A stretch of DNA of 64,000 bases from Anaerolinea sp. (lineage in GTDB: Bacteria > Chloroflexota > Anaerolineae > Anaerolineales > Anaerolineaceae). The stretch spans positions 248,001 through 312,000 of the forward strand of contig JARKPU010000013.1 in NCBI GenBank assembly GCA_029975055.1, given 5' to 3'. Below, in pieces: positions 55,545 through 64,000 of the stretch. Position numbers and translations under genes: made by a program. Within the stretch, counting starts at the first letter, position 1. Each line of letters starts with the position of its first letter. The notes under the pieces are model-generated. The model did no database searches, was not told the DNA's origin, and saw nothing but the letters and a program-made list of their open reading frames with translations.

Positions 55545-57557
55545 ATGAAAGAAACCAAAGAATTCCAAGAAAGAGCCATCAATACCATCCGCTTTTTATC
55601 TGCCGATGCCGTTCAACAGGCTAAATCCGGACACCCCGGTTTGCCGATGGGCGCGGCTGCGCTCGCGTATGCGCTCTGGACGCGCCACCTCAAGCACAAC
55701 CCTGGCAACCCTGGCTGGCCAGACCGCGATCGGTTTATCCTCTCCGGCGGGCATGGCAGCATGCTGCTCTACAGCCTGCTGCACCTGACGGGTTATCCTC
55801 TCTCGCTGGATGAACTGAAACAGTTCCGCCAGTGGGGTAGCCGCACACCGGGGCATCCCGAATACGGGCTTACCCCTGGGGTGGAGACCACCACCGGCCC
55901 GCTCGGTCAGGGGTTCGCCAACGGCGTTGGAATGGCGATTGCCGAACGCCACCTGGCCGCCGTTTTTAACCGGCCGGGGTACGAGATTGTCGATCATTAC
56001 ATCTATGCCATTGTGACCGATGGCGATCTGATGGAAGGCGTGGCCAGCGAGGCGGCTTCCTTAGCCGGGCACTTGAAGCTGGGAAAGCTGATCTACCTGT
56101 ACGACGACAACCGGATTTCGATCGAAGGTTCGACGAATATCGCATTCACCGAAGACCGCGGCGCGCGTTTCGAAGCCTATGGCTGGCAGGTGTTGCGTAT
56201 TGACGACGGAAACGACGTTAATAGTGTGGATGCAGCGATCCAAGAAGCCAAACAAGACCCGCGCCCAAGCCTGATCATCTGCCGGACGCATATCGGCTAT
56301 GGCATGCCGAACCGGCAGGATACCGCTAAAGCGCACGGCGAACCGCCTGGAGACGAAGAGTTGAACGCCGCCAAGCTCAGGCTCGGCTGGCCGCTCGAGC
56401 CGCGTTTCCTTATTCCTGAGGATGTGGCGGGATTCTTCTGCCAGGCCGTGTCGCGCGGGGCAGCCCTGGAGGCGGCCTGGAAGGAACGCTTCGAGGCTTA
56501 CCGGCGGGAGTATCCAGAGCTTGCCGCCGAGTTCGAGCGCCGGTTGAAAGGTGAACTCCCCTCCGGGTGGGAAGAAGCGCTGCCGCAGTTCCCCGCGGAC
56601 CCGAAAGGTGCTGCCACGCGTGTATTTTCGGGCAAGGTGATCAATGCCCTGGCGGGCCACCTGCCTGAGCTCATGGGCGGCAGTGCAGACCTGGCCCCTT
56701 CCACCAATACCTGGATCGCCGATGTTCCGGCCTTCCAGTCCGATAACCCGCTGGGGCGAAACCTGCACTTCGGCGTGCGCGAGCACGGCATGGGCGCAAT
56801 CGTGAACGGCATGGCCTACCATGGAGGTTTGATCCCCTTTGGGGCAACCTTCCTGGTCTTCTCGGATTACATGCGCCCTGCCGTGCGCCTCTCTGCTCTC
56901 TCACATTTGCCCTCGATCTGGGTGTATACGCATGACAGCGTCGGCCTGGGCGAAGACGGGCCCACCCACCAGCCGGTGGAGCACCTGGCCGCGCTGAGGG
57001 CGATCCCGAACTTGACGGTGATCCGCCCGGGCGATGGGAACGAAGTGACGCAGGCCTGGAAAGCCGCCCTGGCGAACCGGCACGGCCCCACCTTGCTGGC
57101 GCTCTCGCGGCAAGCCACACCGGTGCTCGACCGCAGCAACTATGCCCCCGCCGATGGGTTGTTGAAAGGCGCGTATGTCCTGGCCGACCTCGGTGAAGGC
57201 AAGCCGCAGGCGCTCTTGATGGCCAGCGGCACCGAACTGGCAATAATATTGGAGGCCGGGCAGAGGCTGGCTGCGGAGGGCATTCCTGTGCGGCTGGTAT
57301 CCTTCCCGAGCTGGGAACTGTTCGCGGCACAGGACAGCGCGTACCAGGCTTCGGTCCTCCCGGCGGAAATCCCAATCCGCGTTTCGGTGGAAGCGGGGGT
57401 GAAGATGGGCTGGGAACGCTGGCTCGGCCCGCAAGGCGTGGCTGTCAGCCTGGAGCGCTTTGGAGCGTCGGCGCCGTATCAGGAAATCTACCGGCACCTG
57501 GGCTTCACACCGGAACATGTCATCGAAGTGGTGAAGCAATTATTGGCAGAGCGGTAA
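55545..57557 (+). CDS. tkt: transketolase
   Basis: A 670-residue thiamine-diphosphate enzyme moving two-carbon units between sugar phosphates in the pentose phosphate pathway. Landmarks: [55 protein letters not shown], the DDNRISIEG motif, then the pyrimidine-binding domain with [17 protein letters not shown] and [21 protein letters not shown] 55545 follows GAGG; a TTG twelve nt earlier is less likely. Followed by rpiB after 13 nt; with the tal/pgi fusion it makes a complete non-oxidative branch operon. Confidence 0.96.
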   Translation: MKETKEFQERAINTIRFLSADAVQQAKSGHPGLPMGAAALAYALWTRHLKHNPGNPGWPDRDRFILSGGHGSMLLYSLLHLTGYPLSLDELKQFRQWGSRTPGHPEYGLTPGVETTTGPLGQGFANGVGMAIAERHLAAVFNRPGYEIVDHYIYAIVTDGDLMEGVASEAASLAGHLKLGKLIYLYDDNRISIEGSTNIAFTEDRGARFEAYGWQVLRIDDGNDVNSVDAAIQEAKQDPRPSLIICRTHIGYGMPNRQDTAKAHGEPPGDEELNAAKLRLGWPLEPRFLIPEDVAGFFCQAVSRGAALEAAWKERFEAYRREYPELAAEFERRLKGELPSGWEEALPQFPADPKGAATRVFSGKVINALAGHLPELMGGSADLAPSTNTWIADVPAFQSDNPLGRNLHFGVREHGMGAIVNGMAYHGGLIPFGATFLVFSDYMRPAVRLSALSHLPSIWVYTHDSVGLGEDGPTHQPVEHLAALRAIPNLTVIRPGDGNEVTQAWKAALANRHGPTLLALSRQATPVLDRSNYAPADGLLKGAYVLADLGEGKPQALLMASGTELAIILEAGQRLAAEGIPVRLVSFPSWELFAAQDSAYQASVLPAEIPIRVSVEAGVKMGWERWLGPQGVAVSLERFGASAPYQEIYRHLGFTPEHVIEVVKQLLAER

Positions 57558-57570
57558 CCGGGAGGTTGAT

Positions 57571-58026
57571 TTGCGTGTAGCTATAGCGTGCGACCACGGT
57601 GGTTTTCCGTTAAAAACCGCGATCATCGCCGCAGTCGAAGCCGCAGGCCACCAGCCGGTGGACCTGGGAGCGTTTTCTGCGGAAAGCTCCGATTACCCCG
57701 ATTTTGCGGAAAAAATCGGGCGATCGATCCTCTCGGGAGAGACCGAGCGCGGAATCCTGGTGTGCGGGTCGGGCGCAGGAGCGTGCATCGCGGCGAATAA
57801 GATCAGGGGGATCTACGCCTCAGTTTGCCATGACACCTATTCCGCCCACCAGGCGGTGGAGCATGACGCGATGAACGTGCTTTGCCTTGGGGCGCGGGTG
57901 ATTGGCGTGGAACTGGCGCGCGAGCTGGTGGCAGCCTACCTCGCCGCGCAATTTTCGAATGAAGAACGACATGCCCGGCGGGTCGGAAAAGTCCGCCGGA
58001 TCGAAGAGACCGGGAATCCCTCCTGA
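57571..58026 (+). CDS. rpiB: ribose-5-phosphate isomerase B
   Basis: A 151-residue RpiB-type isomerase interconverting ribose 5-phosphate and ribulose 5-phosphate. Motifs: the N-terminal ACDHGGFPLK, DYPDFAEKIG, ILVCGSGAGACIAANKI with the catalytic Cys near 65, and CHDTYSAHQAVEHDAMNVLCLG. Start is TTG at 57571, behind GGGAGG. The family usually runs 140-150 residues. Middle gene of the tkt-rpiB-tal/pgi operon. Confidence 0.95.
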   Translation: MRVAIACDHGGFPLKTAIIAAVEAAGHQPVDLGAFSAESSDYPDFAEKIGRSILSGETERGILVCGSGAGACIAANKIRGIYASVCHDTYSAHQAVEHDAMNVLCLGARVIGVELARELVAAYLAAQFSNEERHARRVGKVRRIEETGNPS

Positions 58027-58041
58027 GCGATGGAGCGAAGG

Positions 58042-60825
58042 ATGAAACCAATCGAACAATTACATCAATTGGGCCAATCATTATGGTTTGATAACATTCA
58101 ACGTTCGATGCTGGAAAACGGGGAGTTGGCCAGGCTGATCTCCGATGGCGAGATTAGAGGTGTGACTTCCAACCCCAGCATCTTTCATAACGCCATTTCA
58201 CGTTCGAGCGATTATGATGCAGCCATCGCGCCGATGGCCTGGGCCGGCTGGACGGCCGAACGGATCTTTACCCAACTGGCGATCGAAGATATTCGCATGG
58301 CAGCGGATCTCTTCCGCCCGCTGTACGAACAAACGAACGGCGGGGATGGTTACGTGAGCCTGGAGGTCAATCCTTACCTGGCTAATGACACTCAGGGCAC
58401 GCTGCGCGAAGCACGCCGTTTGTGGAAAGAAGTGGGCCGACCGAACCTGATGATCAAAATCCCGGCCACGCAAGAAGGCATCCCGGCTGTCCGCGAAGCA
58501 ATCGCCGAGGGGATCAACGTGAATGTCACACTGATTTTCTCGCGCAGCCGCTACGTAGAAGTGATGGATGCATATCTGACGGGCCTTGAAAGGCGCGTGG
58601 CGGCGGGTTTGCCGGTGGGCGCAATCGCTTCGGTGGCTTCGTTCTTCGTCTCGCGGGTTGATACGAAGGTCGATGCGCGCTTGAACGCCCTGATCAGCCA
58701 GGAAGGCGCGTACGCCGAGCAGGCCGTTCTGCTGTTAGGCAAAGCTGCCATCGCCAATGCGCGCCTGGCCTATGACGATTTCAAAAAGGTATTCACGAGC
58801 GAACGTTTCCTTGCCTTGAAAGAGAAAGGCGCTCGGGTTCAGCGGCCTTTGTGGGCTTCAACGAGCACCAAGAATGCCCAATACCGCGATGTGATGTATG
58901 TGGAAGAATTGATCGGTCCCGATACGGTCAACACCGTTCCACCGCAGACTCTGGCTGCCTTCCGCGAGCACGGCGTTGCGCGGATGAGCATCGAGGATGG
59001 GCTGGACCGGGCACGCCAGCGCTTGAGCGACCTGGAACGCATGGGCATTTCGATGGAGCAGGTGACCCTCGAACTGGAGCAGGAAGGCGTCAAAGCCTTT
59101 TCGGATGCATACACGGCTTTGTTGAAATCCTTGGATGAGCGCCGCGCTGCAAAGCAGGCCGAACTGGGGCCGCTTCAGAACTCCGTTGCGGCCAGGGTGG
59201 AGGATCTGGAGCGGATTGACTTCGCCAGGCGCATGTGGGCTTTCGACGCCGGTCTGTGGACAGCCGACCCGGACGGGCAGAGCGAGATCGTCAAACGAAT
59301 GGGCTGGCTGAAGGCTCCCGAGACCAGCCGGGCTTTGGTGCCCGAATTGAGCGAACTGGTCAGCCAACTGGCGGCCGAGGGTTTCACTCACGCTCTGCTG
59401 CTTGGCATGGGAGGCTCCTCGCTGGCCCCGGAGGTGATTCGTGCTATTTGCGGCGTGGGCAAGGTAAATGGCGCGCAAGGCCTCGACTTGATGATCCTCG
59501 ATTCGACCGACCCGGCCCAGGTGAGACACGCAGAGAATTGGTCACCCTCGAAACAGACGCTTTACATCGTCTCCAGCAAGTCGGGGGGAACCAGTGAAAT
59601 CAACGCGTTTCTCAATTACTTCTGGGCGAAAGCATCCCGCGAGCTGGGGGCGGAAGCGAGGGAGCACTTTATCGCTATCACCGACCCGGGGACTTCGCTG
59701 GAATCGCTGGCGCGAGAGCGCAGCTTCCGCAAGGTGTTCTGCGCCGACCCGATGGTGGGCGGAAGGAATTCTGCGTTGACGGCTTTTGGCCTTGTCCCGG
59801 CCGGTTTGATCGGCCAGGACGTGGCCGGTATGCTCGAATCTGGGCGCCGAATGGCCCTGGAATGTTCGGAGGATGTTCCCGCCGGGCGCAACCCGGGGCT
59901 GGTGCTGGGCGCGGTGATTGGCCAGGCAGCGCTGGAAGGGCGCGACAAGTTGACCTTGCTGGCAGATGAGCCGTGGCAGCCTTTCGGCGCATGGTTGGAA
60001 CAATTGATTGCCGAATCGAGCGGTAAGCAGGGCAAGGGCATCCTTCCGGTGGATGGCGAACCGGTCCGCCAGGCGGAATGGTATTCGCGCGACCGCCTGT
60101 TTGTCTATCTCAAAGGTGACGGGGCGCACCAGACGCTGGCTGAGAACCTGCGAAAAGCGGGGCATCCCGTCTTGACCCTCGATCGTCTGGAAGTTCAAAA
60201 TCTGGCAGCCGAGTTCTACCGCTGGGAAGTGGCCACGGCAACGGCCTGCGCGGTGATCGGCGTGAACAGCTTCGACCAGCCGGATGTGCAGGATGCGAAA
60301 GATCGCACCGCCCGAAAGGTGGAAAATGTGAAAGCCGCCGGACGGCTCGATGAGGGTGAGCCGATCTGGACAGGCGCAGGCACGAAAGCCTTTGGGCGCC
60401 GCTTCGCAGGCGGAGAGAGCGCCCAAAGCGCTGCCCAATTTGTGCAGGCCTTCCTTCGCCAGGCGCGCGATGGCGATTATGTGGCCATTAACGCCTACCT
60501 GCCGCGCAACCCGGCCATGCAGGAGAGGCTCCAGGCTTTACGGCGCTGGGTGCAGGACCAAACCGGCCGGCCGACGACGCTGGGCTTTGGCCCGCGCTTC
60601 CTGCACTCCACGGGGCAGATGCACAAGGGCGGGCCGAATACGGGCATCTTTTTGCAGATTACAGCCGACCCGGTGGACGATCTCGAAATCCCGGGGGAAG
60701 GGATCAGCTTCGGCACGCTGGAACGCGCTCAGGCCCTGGGCGACCTGGAAGCACTGCTGGCCCGCGACAGGCGCGCGATCCGCGTACATTTGCCTGCAAA
60801 CGACATTCGCACCCTCTTTGAGTAA
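58042..60825 (+). CDS. bifunctional transaldolase/glucose-6-phosphate isomerase
   Basis: A 927-residue fusion. The N-terminal transaldolase (about 1-370) has GVTSNPSIFHNAIS, NLMIKIPATQEGIPAV with the Schiff-base Lys near 137, and NVTLIFSRSRYVEVMDAY. The C-terminal phosphoglucose isomerase (about 395-927) has GMGGSSLAPEV, SSKSGGTSEINAF and FRKVFCADPMVGGRNSALTAFG. Tal-Pgi fusions are known in several bacterial groups. ATG 58042 is preferred, behind GAAGG, over 58030. It feeds pentose carbon into glycolysis; third gene of the operon, ending at a strong terminator. Confidence 0.95.
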   Translation: MKPIEQLHQLGQSLWFDNIQRSMLENGELARLISDGEIRGVTSNPSIFHNAISRSSDYDAAIAPMAWAGWTAERIFTQLAIEDIRMAADLFRPLYEQTNGGDGYVSLEVNPYLANDTQGTLREARRLWKEVGRPNLMIKIPATQEGIPAVREAIAEGINVNVTLIFSRSRYVEVMDAYLTGLERRVAAGLPVGAIASVASFFVSRVDTKVDARLNALISQEGAYAEQAVLLLGKAAIANARLAYDDFKKVFTSERFLALKEKGARVQRPLWASTSTKNAQYRDVMYVEELIGPDTVNTVPPQTLAAFREHGVARMSIEDGLDRARQRLSDLERMGISMEQVTLELEQEGVKAFSDAYTALLKSLDERRAAKQAELGPLQNSVAARVEDLERIDFARRMWAFDAGLWTADPDGQSEIVKRMGWLKAPETSRALVPELSELVSQLAAEGFTHALLLGMGGSSLAPEVIRAICGVGKVNGAQGLDLMILDSTDPAQVRHAENWSPSKQTLYIVSSKSGGTSEINAFLNYFWAKASRELGAEAREHFIAITDPGTSLESLARERSFRKVFCADPMVGGRNSALTAFGLVPAGLIGQDVAGMLESGRRMALECSEDVPAGRNPGLVLGAVIGQAALEGRDKLTLLADEPWQPFGAWLEQLIAESSGKQGKGILPVDGEPVRQAEWYSRDRLFVYLKGDGAHQTLAENLRKAGHPVLTLDRLEVQNLAAEFYRWEVATATACAVIGVNSFDQPDVQDAKDRTARKVENVKAAGRLDEGEPIWTGAGTKAFGRRFAGGESAQSAAQFVQAFLRQARDGDYVAINAYLPRNPAMQERLQALRRWVQDQTGRPTTLGFGPRFLHSTGQMHKGGPNTGIFLQITADPVDDLEIPGEGISFGTLERAQALGDLEALLARDRRAIRVHLPANDIRTLFE

Positions 60826-60839
60826 GCGAAAAACCATAG

Positions 60840-60875
60840 AAAAGGTCCGGCTGATGGTTGGCCGGACCTTTTTTT
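60840..60875. terminator. intrinsic terminator after the tal/pgi fusion
   Basis: AAAAGGTCCGGC (60840-60851) pairs with GCCGGACCTTTT (60861-60872), loop of 9 nt, T-run on plus. On minus a shorter T-run follows, so it may also serve the convergent ROK gene. Confidence 0.88.
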
Positions 60876-60925
60876 GTTCCATTTCCGTTCTACGAGGTGG
60901 ATGATTTTAACTCTCTGCGCATGTT

Positions 60926-61828
60926 TCAAGCTGTGAGGAGTTGTTGTGCCATGGCGATGGCCCCCAGCCCGCCGGAGCGGTTGCCCAACCCCGGAGGGAC
61001 GATATAGCTCTCGATCTTCCGCAGGATGGACGGCGATTGCACGTAGCCGTTCAGCAATTCCACAACCCGCTTATGAATGCGCGGGAAGAGATGGGTTTGC
61101 TCCATCACGCCGCCGCCAAAGATGAGCATTTGCGGCGAGGTGGTCACCACCAGGTTCTGCGCCGCAAGCGCCAGGTATTCCGCTTCGATTTCCCAGGCGG
61201 GATGATCCGGCGGGAGCGTGTAGCCGGGCTGGCCCCAGCGCTTTTCAAGAGCCGGGCCGGAGGCAAGGCCTTCGAAACAATCGCCGTGGAATGAACAATT
61301 GCCGGCGAATGGGTCGCGCGCCAGGTCATGCGGCAGGCGCAGGTGGCCGATCTCTGGGTGAACGAGGCCGTGCACGGGTTTGTGGTTGATGATCACGCCG
61401 CCGCCGATGCCTGTTCCGATGGTCAGGTAAATAAAATCACTCAATCCGACGGCTGCCCCGAAGGTGCCTTCACCGATACCGGCAACCACCACATCGTGGT
61501 CGAAGGCAATGGGCACGCCCAGCCCGGCCCGCAGCGGGCCGACCACATCGGTGAATTGCCACCCGGGTTTCGGCGTGGTGGTGATATAGCCGTAGGTAGG
61601 AGACCCAGGGTGCAGGTCGATCGGCCCAAAACAGGCCACGCCTATGGCTTCCACGGCCTGCCCGGTAGCCTGTTCCTGATTCTTGAAGAATTCGATTGCC
61701 CTGGCGAGCGTTTCTGCGGGGGTGGTCGTAGGAAAACGGATTTCTGCGCGGATATCATCCGGACCGGTGCCGATGATGCAGACAAATTTCGTTCCGCCGG
61801 CCTCGATCCCTCCAACCAAGTGAGGCAT
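60926..61828 (-). CDS. ROK-family sugar kinase, fructokinase-like
   Basis: A 300-residue sugar kinase. ATP motif [15 protein letters not shown] at the N-terminus, [18 protein letters not shown], catalytic Asp in [23 protein letters not shown] and the zinc-type end [27 protein letters not shown] near 177-193, which is the Mn-dependent fructokinase (GmuE/ScrK-ROK) pattern. ATG 61828 follows GGGAGGGA and a TATAAT at 61866-61861. It converges on the Tal/Pgi gene and could supply fructose 6-phosphate to that pathway. Confidence 0.88.
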   Translation of the reverse strand: MPHLVGGIEAGGTKFVCIIGTGPDDIRAEIRFPTTTPAETLARAIEFFKNQEQATGQAVEAIGVACFGPIDLHPGSPTYGYITTTPKPGWQFTDVVGPLRAGLGVPIAFDHDVVVAGIGEGTFGAAVGLSDFIYLTIGTGIGGGVIINHKPVHGLVHPEIGHLRLPHDLARDPFAGNCSFHGDCFEGLASGPALEKRWGQPGYTLPPDHPAWEIEAEYLALAAQNLVVTTSPQMLIFGGGVMEQTHLFPRIHKRVVELLNGYVQSPSILRKIESYIVPPGLGNRSGGLGAIAMAQQLLTA

Positions 61829-61860
61829 AATCCCTCCCTCTCGATGCTGGGTTTTTCATG

Positions 61861-61924
61861 ATTATAATGCAGCCCGCATTTCTAATCTGCAAAAAAGGCA
61901 CCGGCTGGGCTTTTTCAGTATAAT
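61861..61924. promoter_or_regulatory. divergent promoter region between the ROK kinase and the synthase gene
   Basis: Minus TATAAT at 61866-61861 for the kinase and plus TATAAT at 61919-61924 for the synthase. No clear -35 or operator. The plus leader of about 100 nt has no recognised riboswitch. Confidence 0.5.
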
Positions 61925-62032
61925 AGGGCTATTGTTCGTCAATTCACATGCTGGTTCTTTCGCACATTCACTTCTTCGTGTTCCCATCTTCCTTCGTATT
62001 TCCGTTTATAACCATTCATCTGCGAGGTTCTA

Positions 62033-63211
62033 ATGGATATCTTCGAGAAGTCGAAAAGCTTTACGGCTGCCCGTGAAGCGATCAAAGACGGCTACTACCC
62101 CTATTTCATCCCGCTGGATGAAAACGAAGGCACCGAGGTGGTTTATAAGGGCCACCGCCTGATCATGTGCGGTTCAAACAATTATCTTGGCCTGACCACC
62201 CACCCAAAGGTGCGCGAAGCCGCCTGCCGCGCGGTGGAACGTTATGGCACATCCTGCACCGGGTCGCGCTTCTTGAATGGCACACTTGAGATGCACGAGG
62301 AATTGGAGCGCCAGCTGGCTGAATGGGTTGGCAAGGAAGCCGCCCTGGTGTTCTCCACCGGCATGCAGGCCAACCTGGGGGCCGTCTCTGCGGTTGTTGG
62401 GCGGGGCGATTATGTGATTTTAGATAAGGACGACCATGCCAGCATTGTGGACGGCGCTCGCCTGAGTTTTGGCGAGATCCAGCGCTTCCGCCATAACGAC
62501 GTGGAACACCTCGACCGGGTGTTGAAATCTTTGCCGGAGGCTTCAGGCAAGCTGGTGGTGGTGGACGGGCTGTTCAGCATGGGCGGCGACCTTGCCCCGC
62601 TGCCTGAGATGATCCCCGTCTGCAAGAAATACGGCGCGCGGCTGATGGTGGATGACGCGCACGGCATGGGCGTGTTGGGCTGCGGGCGAGGGACGGCGGC
62701 GCATTTTGGCGTGACCGACGGCGTGGACCTGATCATGTCCACCTTCAGCAAGTCGTTTGCGTCGTTGGGCGGGTTCGTTGCAGGGGATGAGGAGATCATT
62801 CACTACATCAAGCACTTTGCGCGGTCGTTGATTTTCTCTGCCAGTATCCCGCCTGCCAATGCCGCCGCAGCCCTGGCTGCGCTCGATATTATGCGTTCCG
62901 AGCCGGAGCGCGTGGAACGGGTGAATAAGATCGGCGAGAAGATGCGCCGGGAATATGCGGCGATGGGCTTCAACACCGGGCCGTCCGTCTCGCCCATCAT
63001 CCCGATCATGATCGGCGACGATGCAACCACCTTTGCGTTCTGGAAGGCGCTCTTCCAGGCGGGCGTATTCGTCAATCCGGTCATTTCTCCGGCCGTCCCG
63101 CAGGGAATGCAATTGCTGCGCACCAGCTACATGGCCACGCATACCGATGAGCAGCTCGACCGCGTGCTGAGCATCTTCCACGATGTCGGCAAGGAAATTG
63201 GAGTGATTTAG
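62033..63211 (+). CDS. alpha-oxoamine synthase, serine palmitoyltransferase/KBL-like
   Basis: A 392-residue PLP enzyme that condenses an amino acid with an acyl-CoA. Family motifs: GSNNYLGLTTHPKV, GTSCTGSRFLNGTLEMHEELE, FSTGMQANLGAVSA, DDHASIVDGARLSFGE, VDGLFSMGGDLAPLPE and the PLP-Lys motif MSTFSKSFASLGGFVAGD. The SFASLGGFVAG and RSLIFSASIPP regions resemble bacterial serine palmitoyltransferases more than glycine C-acetyltransferase or BioF, but the call among these is not firm. No acyl-carrier or biotin genes lie near. GAGG precedes ATG 62033; followed by a bidirectional terminator. Confidence 0.85.
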   Translation: MDIFEKSKSFTAAREAIKDGYYPYFIPLDENEGTEVVYKGHRLIMCGSNNYLGLTTHPKVREAACRAVERYGTSCTGSRFLNGTLEMHEELERQLAEWVGKEAALVFSTGMQANLGAVSAVVGRGDYVILDKDDHASIVDGARLSFGEIQRFRHNDVEHLDRVLKSLPEASGKLVVVDGLFSMGGDLAPLPEMIPVCKKYGARLMVDDAHGMGVLGCGRGTAAHFGVTDGVDLIMSTFSKSFASLGGFVAGDEEIIHYIKHFARSLIFSASIPPANAAAALAALDIMRSEPERVERVNKIGEKMRREYAAMGFNTGPSVSPIIPIMIGDDATTFAFWKALFQAGVFVNPVISPAVPQGMQLLRTSYMATHTDEQLDRVLSIFHDVGKEIGVI

Positions 63212-63224
63212 ACTTCTAAAAAGC

Positions 63225-63261
63225 GAACAGGCGGGTGCAAAGCCCGCCTGTTCTTTTTTTT
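63225..63261. terminator. bidirectional intrinsic terminator
   Basis: GAACAGGCGGG (63225-63235) pairs with CCCGCCTGTTC (63243-63253); eight T follow on plus, and a shorter T-run after GC follows on minus. It separates the convergent synthase and corA genes. Confidence 0.9.
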
Positions 63262-63264
63262 AGT

Positions 63265-64000
63265 CTAGAACCATTTGCGGCGCCGGAACCAGACGATCAT
63301 CCCGACGAAGATGCTGATAAAGATCACCCAGACAAACACATATCCATACCGCCAGGGAATCTCCGGCATGTATTGAAAGTTCATGCCGTAAATGCCGGCG
63401 ACGAAGGTGAGGGGCAGGAAGATCGTCGAAACGACCGTCAGAGCCTTCATCACTTCGTTCAGGCGGAGAGAGGTGGAGTTCAGGTAGATATCGAGCACGC
63501 CGGAGACGATATCACGCAGCGTCTCGCCCAGGTCCTGGATCCGCACGAGGTGATCGTAGATATCGCGGTAGTACAGGCGGCTCTGGCGGTCGATCATCGG
63601 GTAGTCGTCACGGCTGAGGCGGTTGATCACTTCCCGTTGGGGGGCGATGATGCGGCGCAGCGCCATTAATTCGTGTTTCAACTCAAGCAGGTTGGCCAGA
63701 ATATCTGCTGAAGGGTGCTCTAAGACGCGGTCTTCGAGCCGTTCGATTTCCTCGTCCATCTGGTCGAGGAGAGGGATGTAATCGTCCACCAGCTCATCGA
63801 GGATGGCATGGCAGAGGTAATCGGAGCCGTTCTGAACGATGCGCTCGTCTCGCCGGAGCCGCCTCCAGACGTCCTCGACCGGCGGCATTCGCTCGGAGTT
63901 ATAAGAGGTCACCAGGTAATTGGGGCCCAGGAACAGGTTCAGCTCGAGGGATTGCTCGAAATTGAAGTGTTCGGCTTGCGGAGGAAGGGCATGCGCGAGG
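63265..64000 (-). CDS. corA: CorA-type magnesium/metal transporter (partial, cut by window edge)
   Basis: The C-terminal 245 residues of a CorA-family divalent cation channel; the frame stays open to the last base of the window, so the start is outside. The GMN selectivity motif is intact in FVAGIYGMNFQYMPEIPW, between the two membrane helices at the C-terminus, and the basic end is RRRKWF. The long cytoplasmic stalk helix has DLGETLRDIVSGVLDIYLNSTSLRLNEVMK. Upstream residues LELNLFLGPNYLVTSYN match the CorA beta-alpha domain. Mg2+ uptake is the expected role. Confidence 0.92.
   Translation of the reverse strand, partial: LAHALPPQAEHFNFEQSLELNLFLGPNYLVTSYNSERMPPVEDVWRRLRRDERIVQNGSDYLCHAILDELVDDYIPLLDQMDEEIERLEDRVLEHPSADILANLLELKHELMALRRIIAPQREVINRLSRDDYPMIDRQSRLYYRDIYDHLVRIQDLGETLRDIVSGVLDIYLNSTSLRLNEVMKALTVVSTIFLPLTFVAGIYGMNFQYMPEIPWRYGYVFVWVIFISIFVGMIVWFRRRKWF

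Overview
The window reads as chromosomal DNA of a member of the Chloroflexota, most likely class Anaerolineae. This is an inference from gene style: SH3-domain proteins with Pro/Thr-rich linkers, giant multi-membrane YfhO-like proteins, a membrane-anchored NACHT-HEAT protein, a fused NuoCD, 2-oxoacid:acceptor oxidoreductase genes beside complex I genes, GC-rich codon use with frequent GTG/TTG starts, and ATGA-type overlaps between co-oriented genes. No rRNA, CRISPR array, insertion sequence, prophage or plasmid gene is visible. It is gene-dense (about 60 protein genes, one tRNA) and mostly housekeeping.

Layout. 1-12.3 kb: an SH3 membrane protein, a minus-strand hydrolase/patatin operon, then a plus-strand run: MFS transporter, smpB, a phytol/dolichol-kinase-like enzyme, histidine ammonia-lyase, a Tat-type L,D-transpeptidase, a redox operon (CcdA, ResA-like thioredoxin, DUF2085 fusion), and the pgeF-yggS-yggT-yggU group. 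12.3-15.6 kb: minus-strand pair of a C4 zinc-ribbon coiled-coil protein and a NACHT-HEAT ATPase. 15.6-25.5 kb: four large membrane proteins arranged A-B-A'-B', then MoxR and DUF58. 25.6-30.2 kb: a minus-strand run headed by tRNA-Arg, then Tpx, Hsp20, Lon, a lone receiver-domain protein and MogA. 30.3-35.5 kb: a heterodimeric ABC exporter, a cytidylate-kinase-like protein, a nuclease-fold-like protein and hypoxanthine phosphoribosyltransferase, followed by about 300 bp of structured intergenic DNA. 35.8-44.3 kb: a three-cysteine (SufR-like) regulator divergent from nuoB-nuoCD-nuoI, a small five-cysteine protein, Mrp/ApbC, RicT/YaaT, an M20 amidohydrolase and a BtuF-like protein. 44.3-48 kb: a GntR regulator with its own promoter and palindrome, then korA-korB. 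48-52.5 kb: minus-strand argF, ornithine aminotransferase, pyruvate kinase and sulfurtransferase. 52.7-64 kb: DUF1638, FTR1 iron permease with inverted repeats in its promoter, a TPR protein, the pentose-phosphate set tkt-rpiB-tal/pgi fusion, a ROK sugar kinase, a serine-palmitoyltransferase-like synthase and a CorA transporter cut by the window edge.

How the genes work together. Central carbon flow is covered by transketolase, RpiB, transaldolase/phosphoglucose isomerase, sugar kinase, pyruvate kinase and KorAB; ferredoxin from KorAB would feed electron transport, of which only the connecting hydrophilic part of complex I (B, CD, I) is here. The 35.8-42.2 kb stretch is strikingly iron-sulfur-centred, from its putative Fe-S regulator and palindromic operator to the Fe-S carrier and RicT. 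I found no unmistakable new defence or mobile system. The best candidates for something undescribed are this Fe-S neighbourhood with its small Cys-rich protein, the NACHT-HEAT/zinc-ribbon pair, the duplicated membrane module and the intergenic RNA candidate. Several genes have a -10 box ending only 6-8 nt before the start codon, which predicts leaderless mRNAs.
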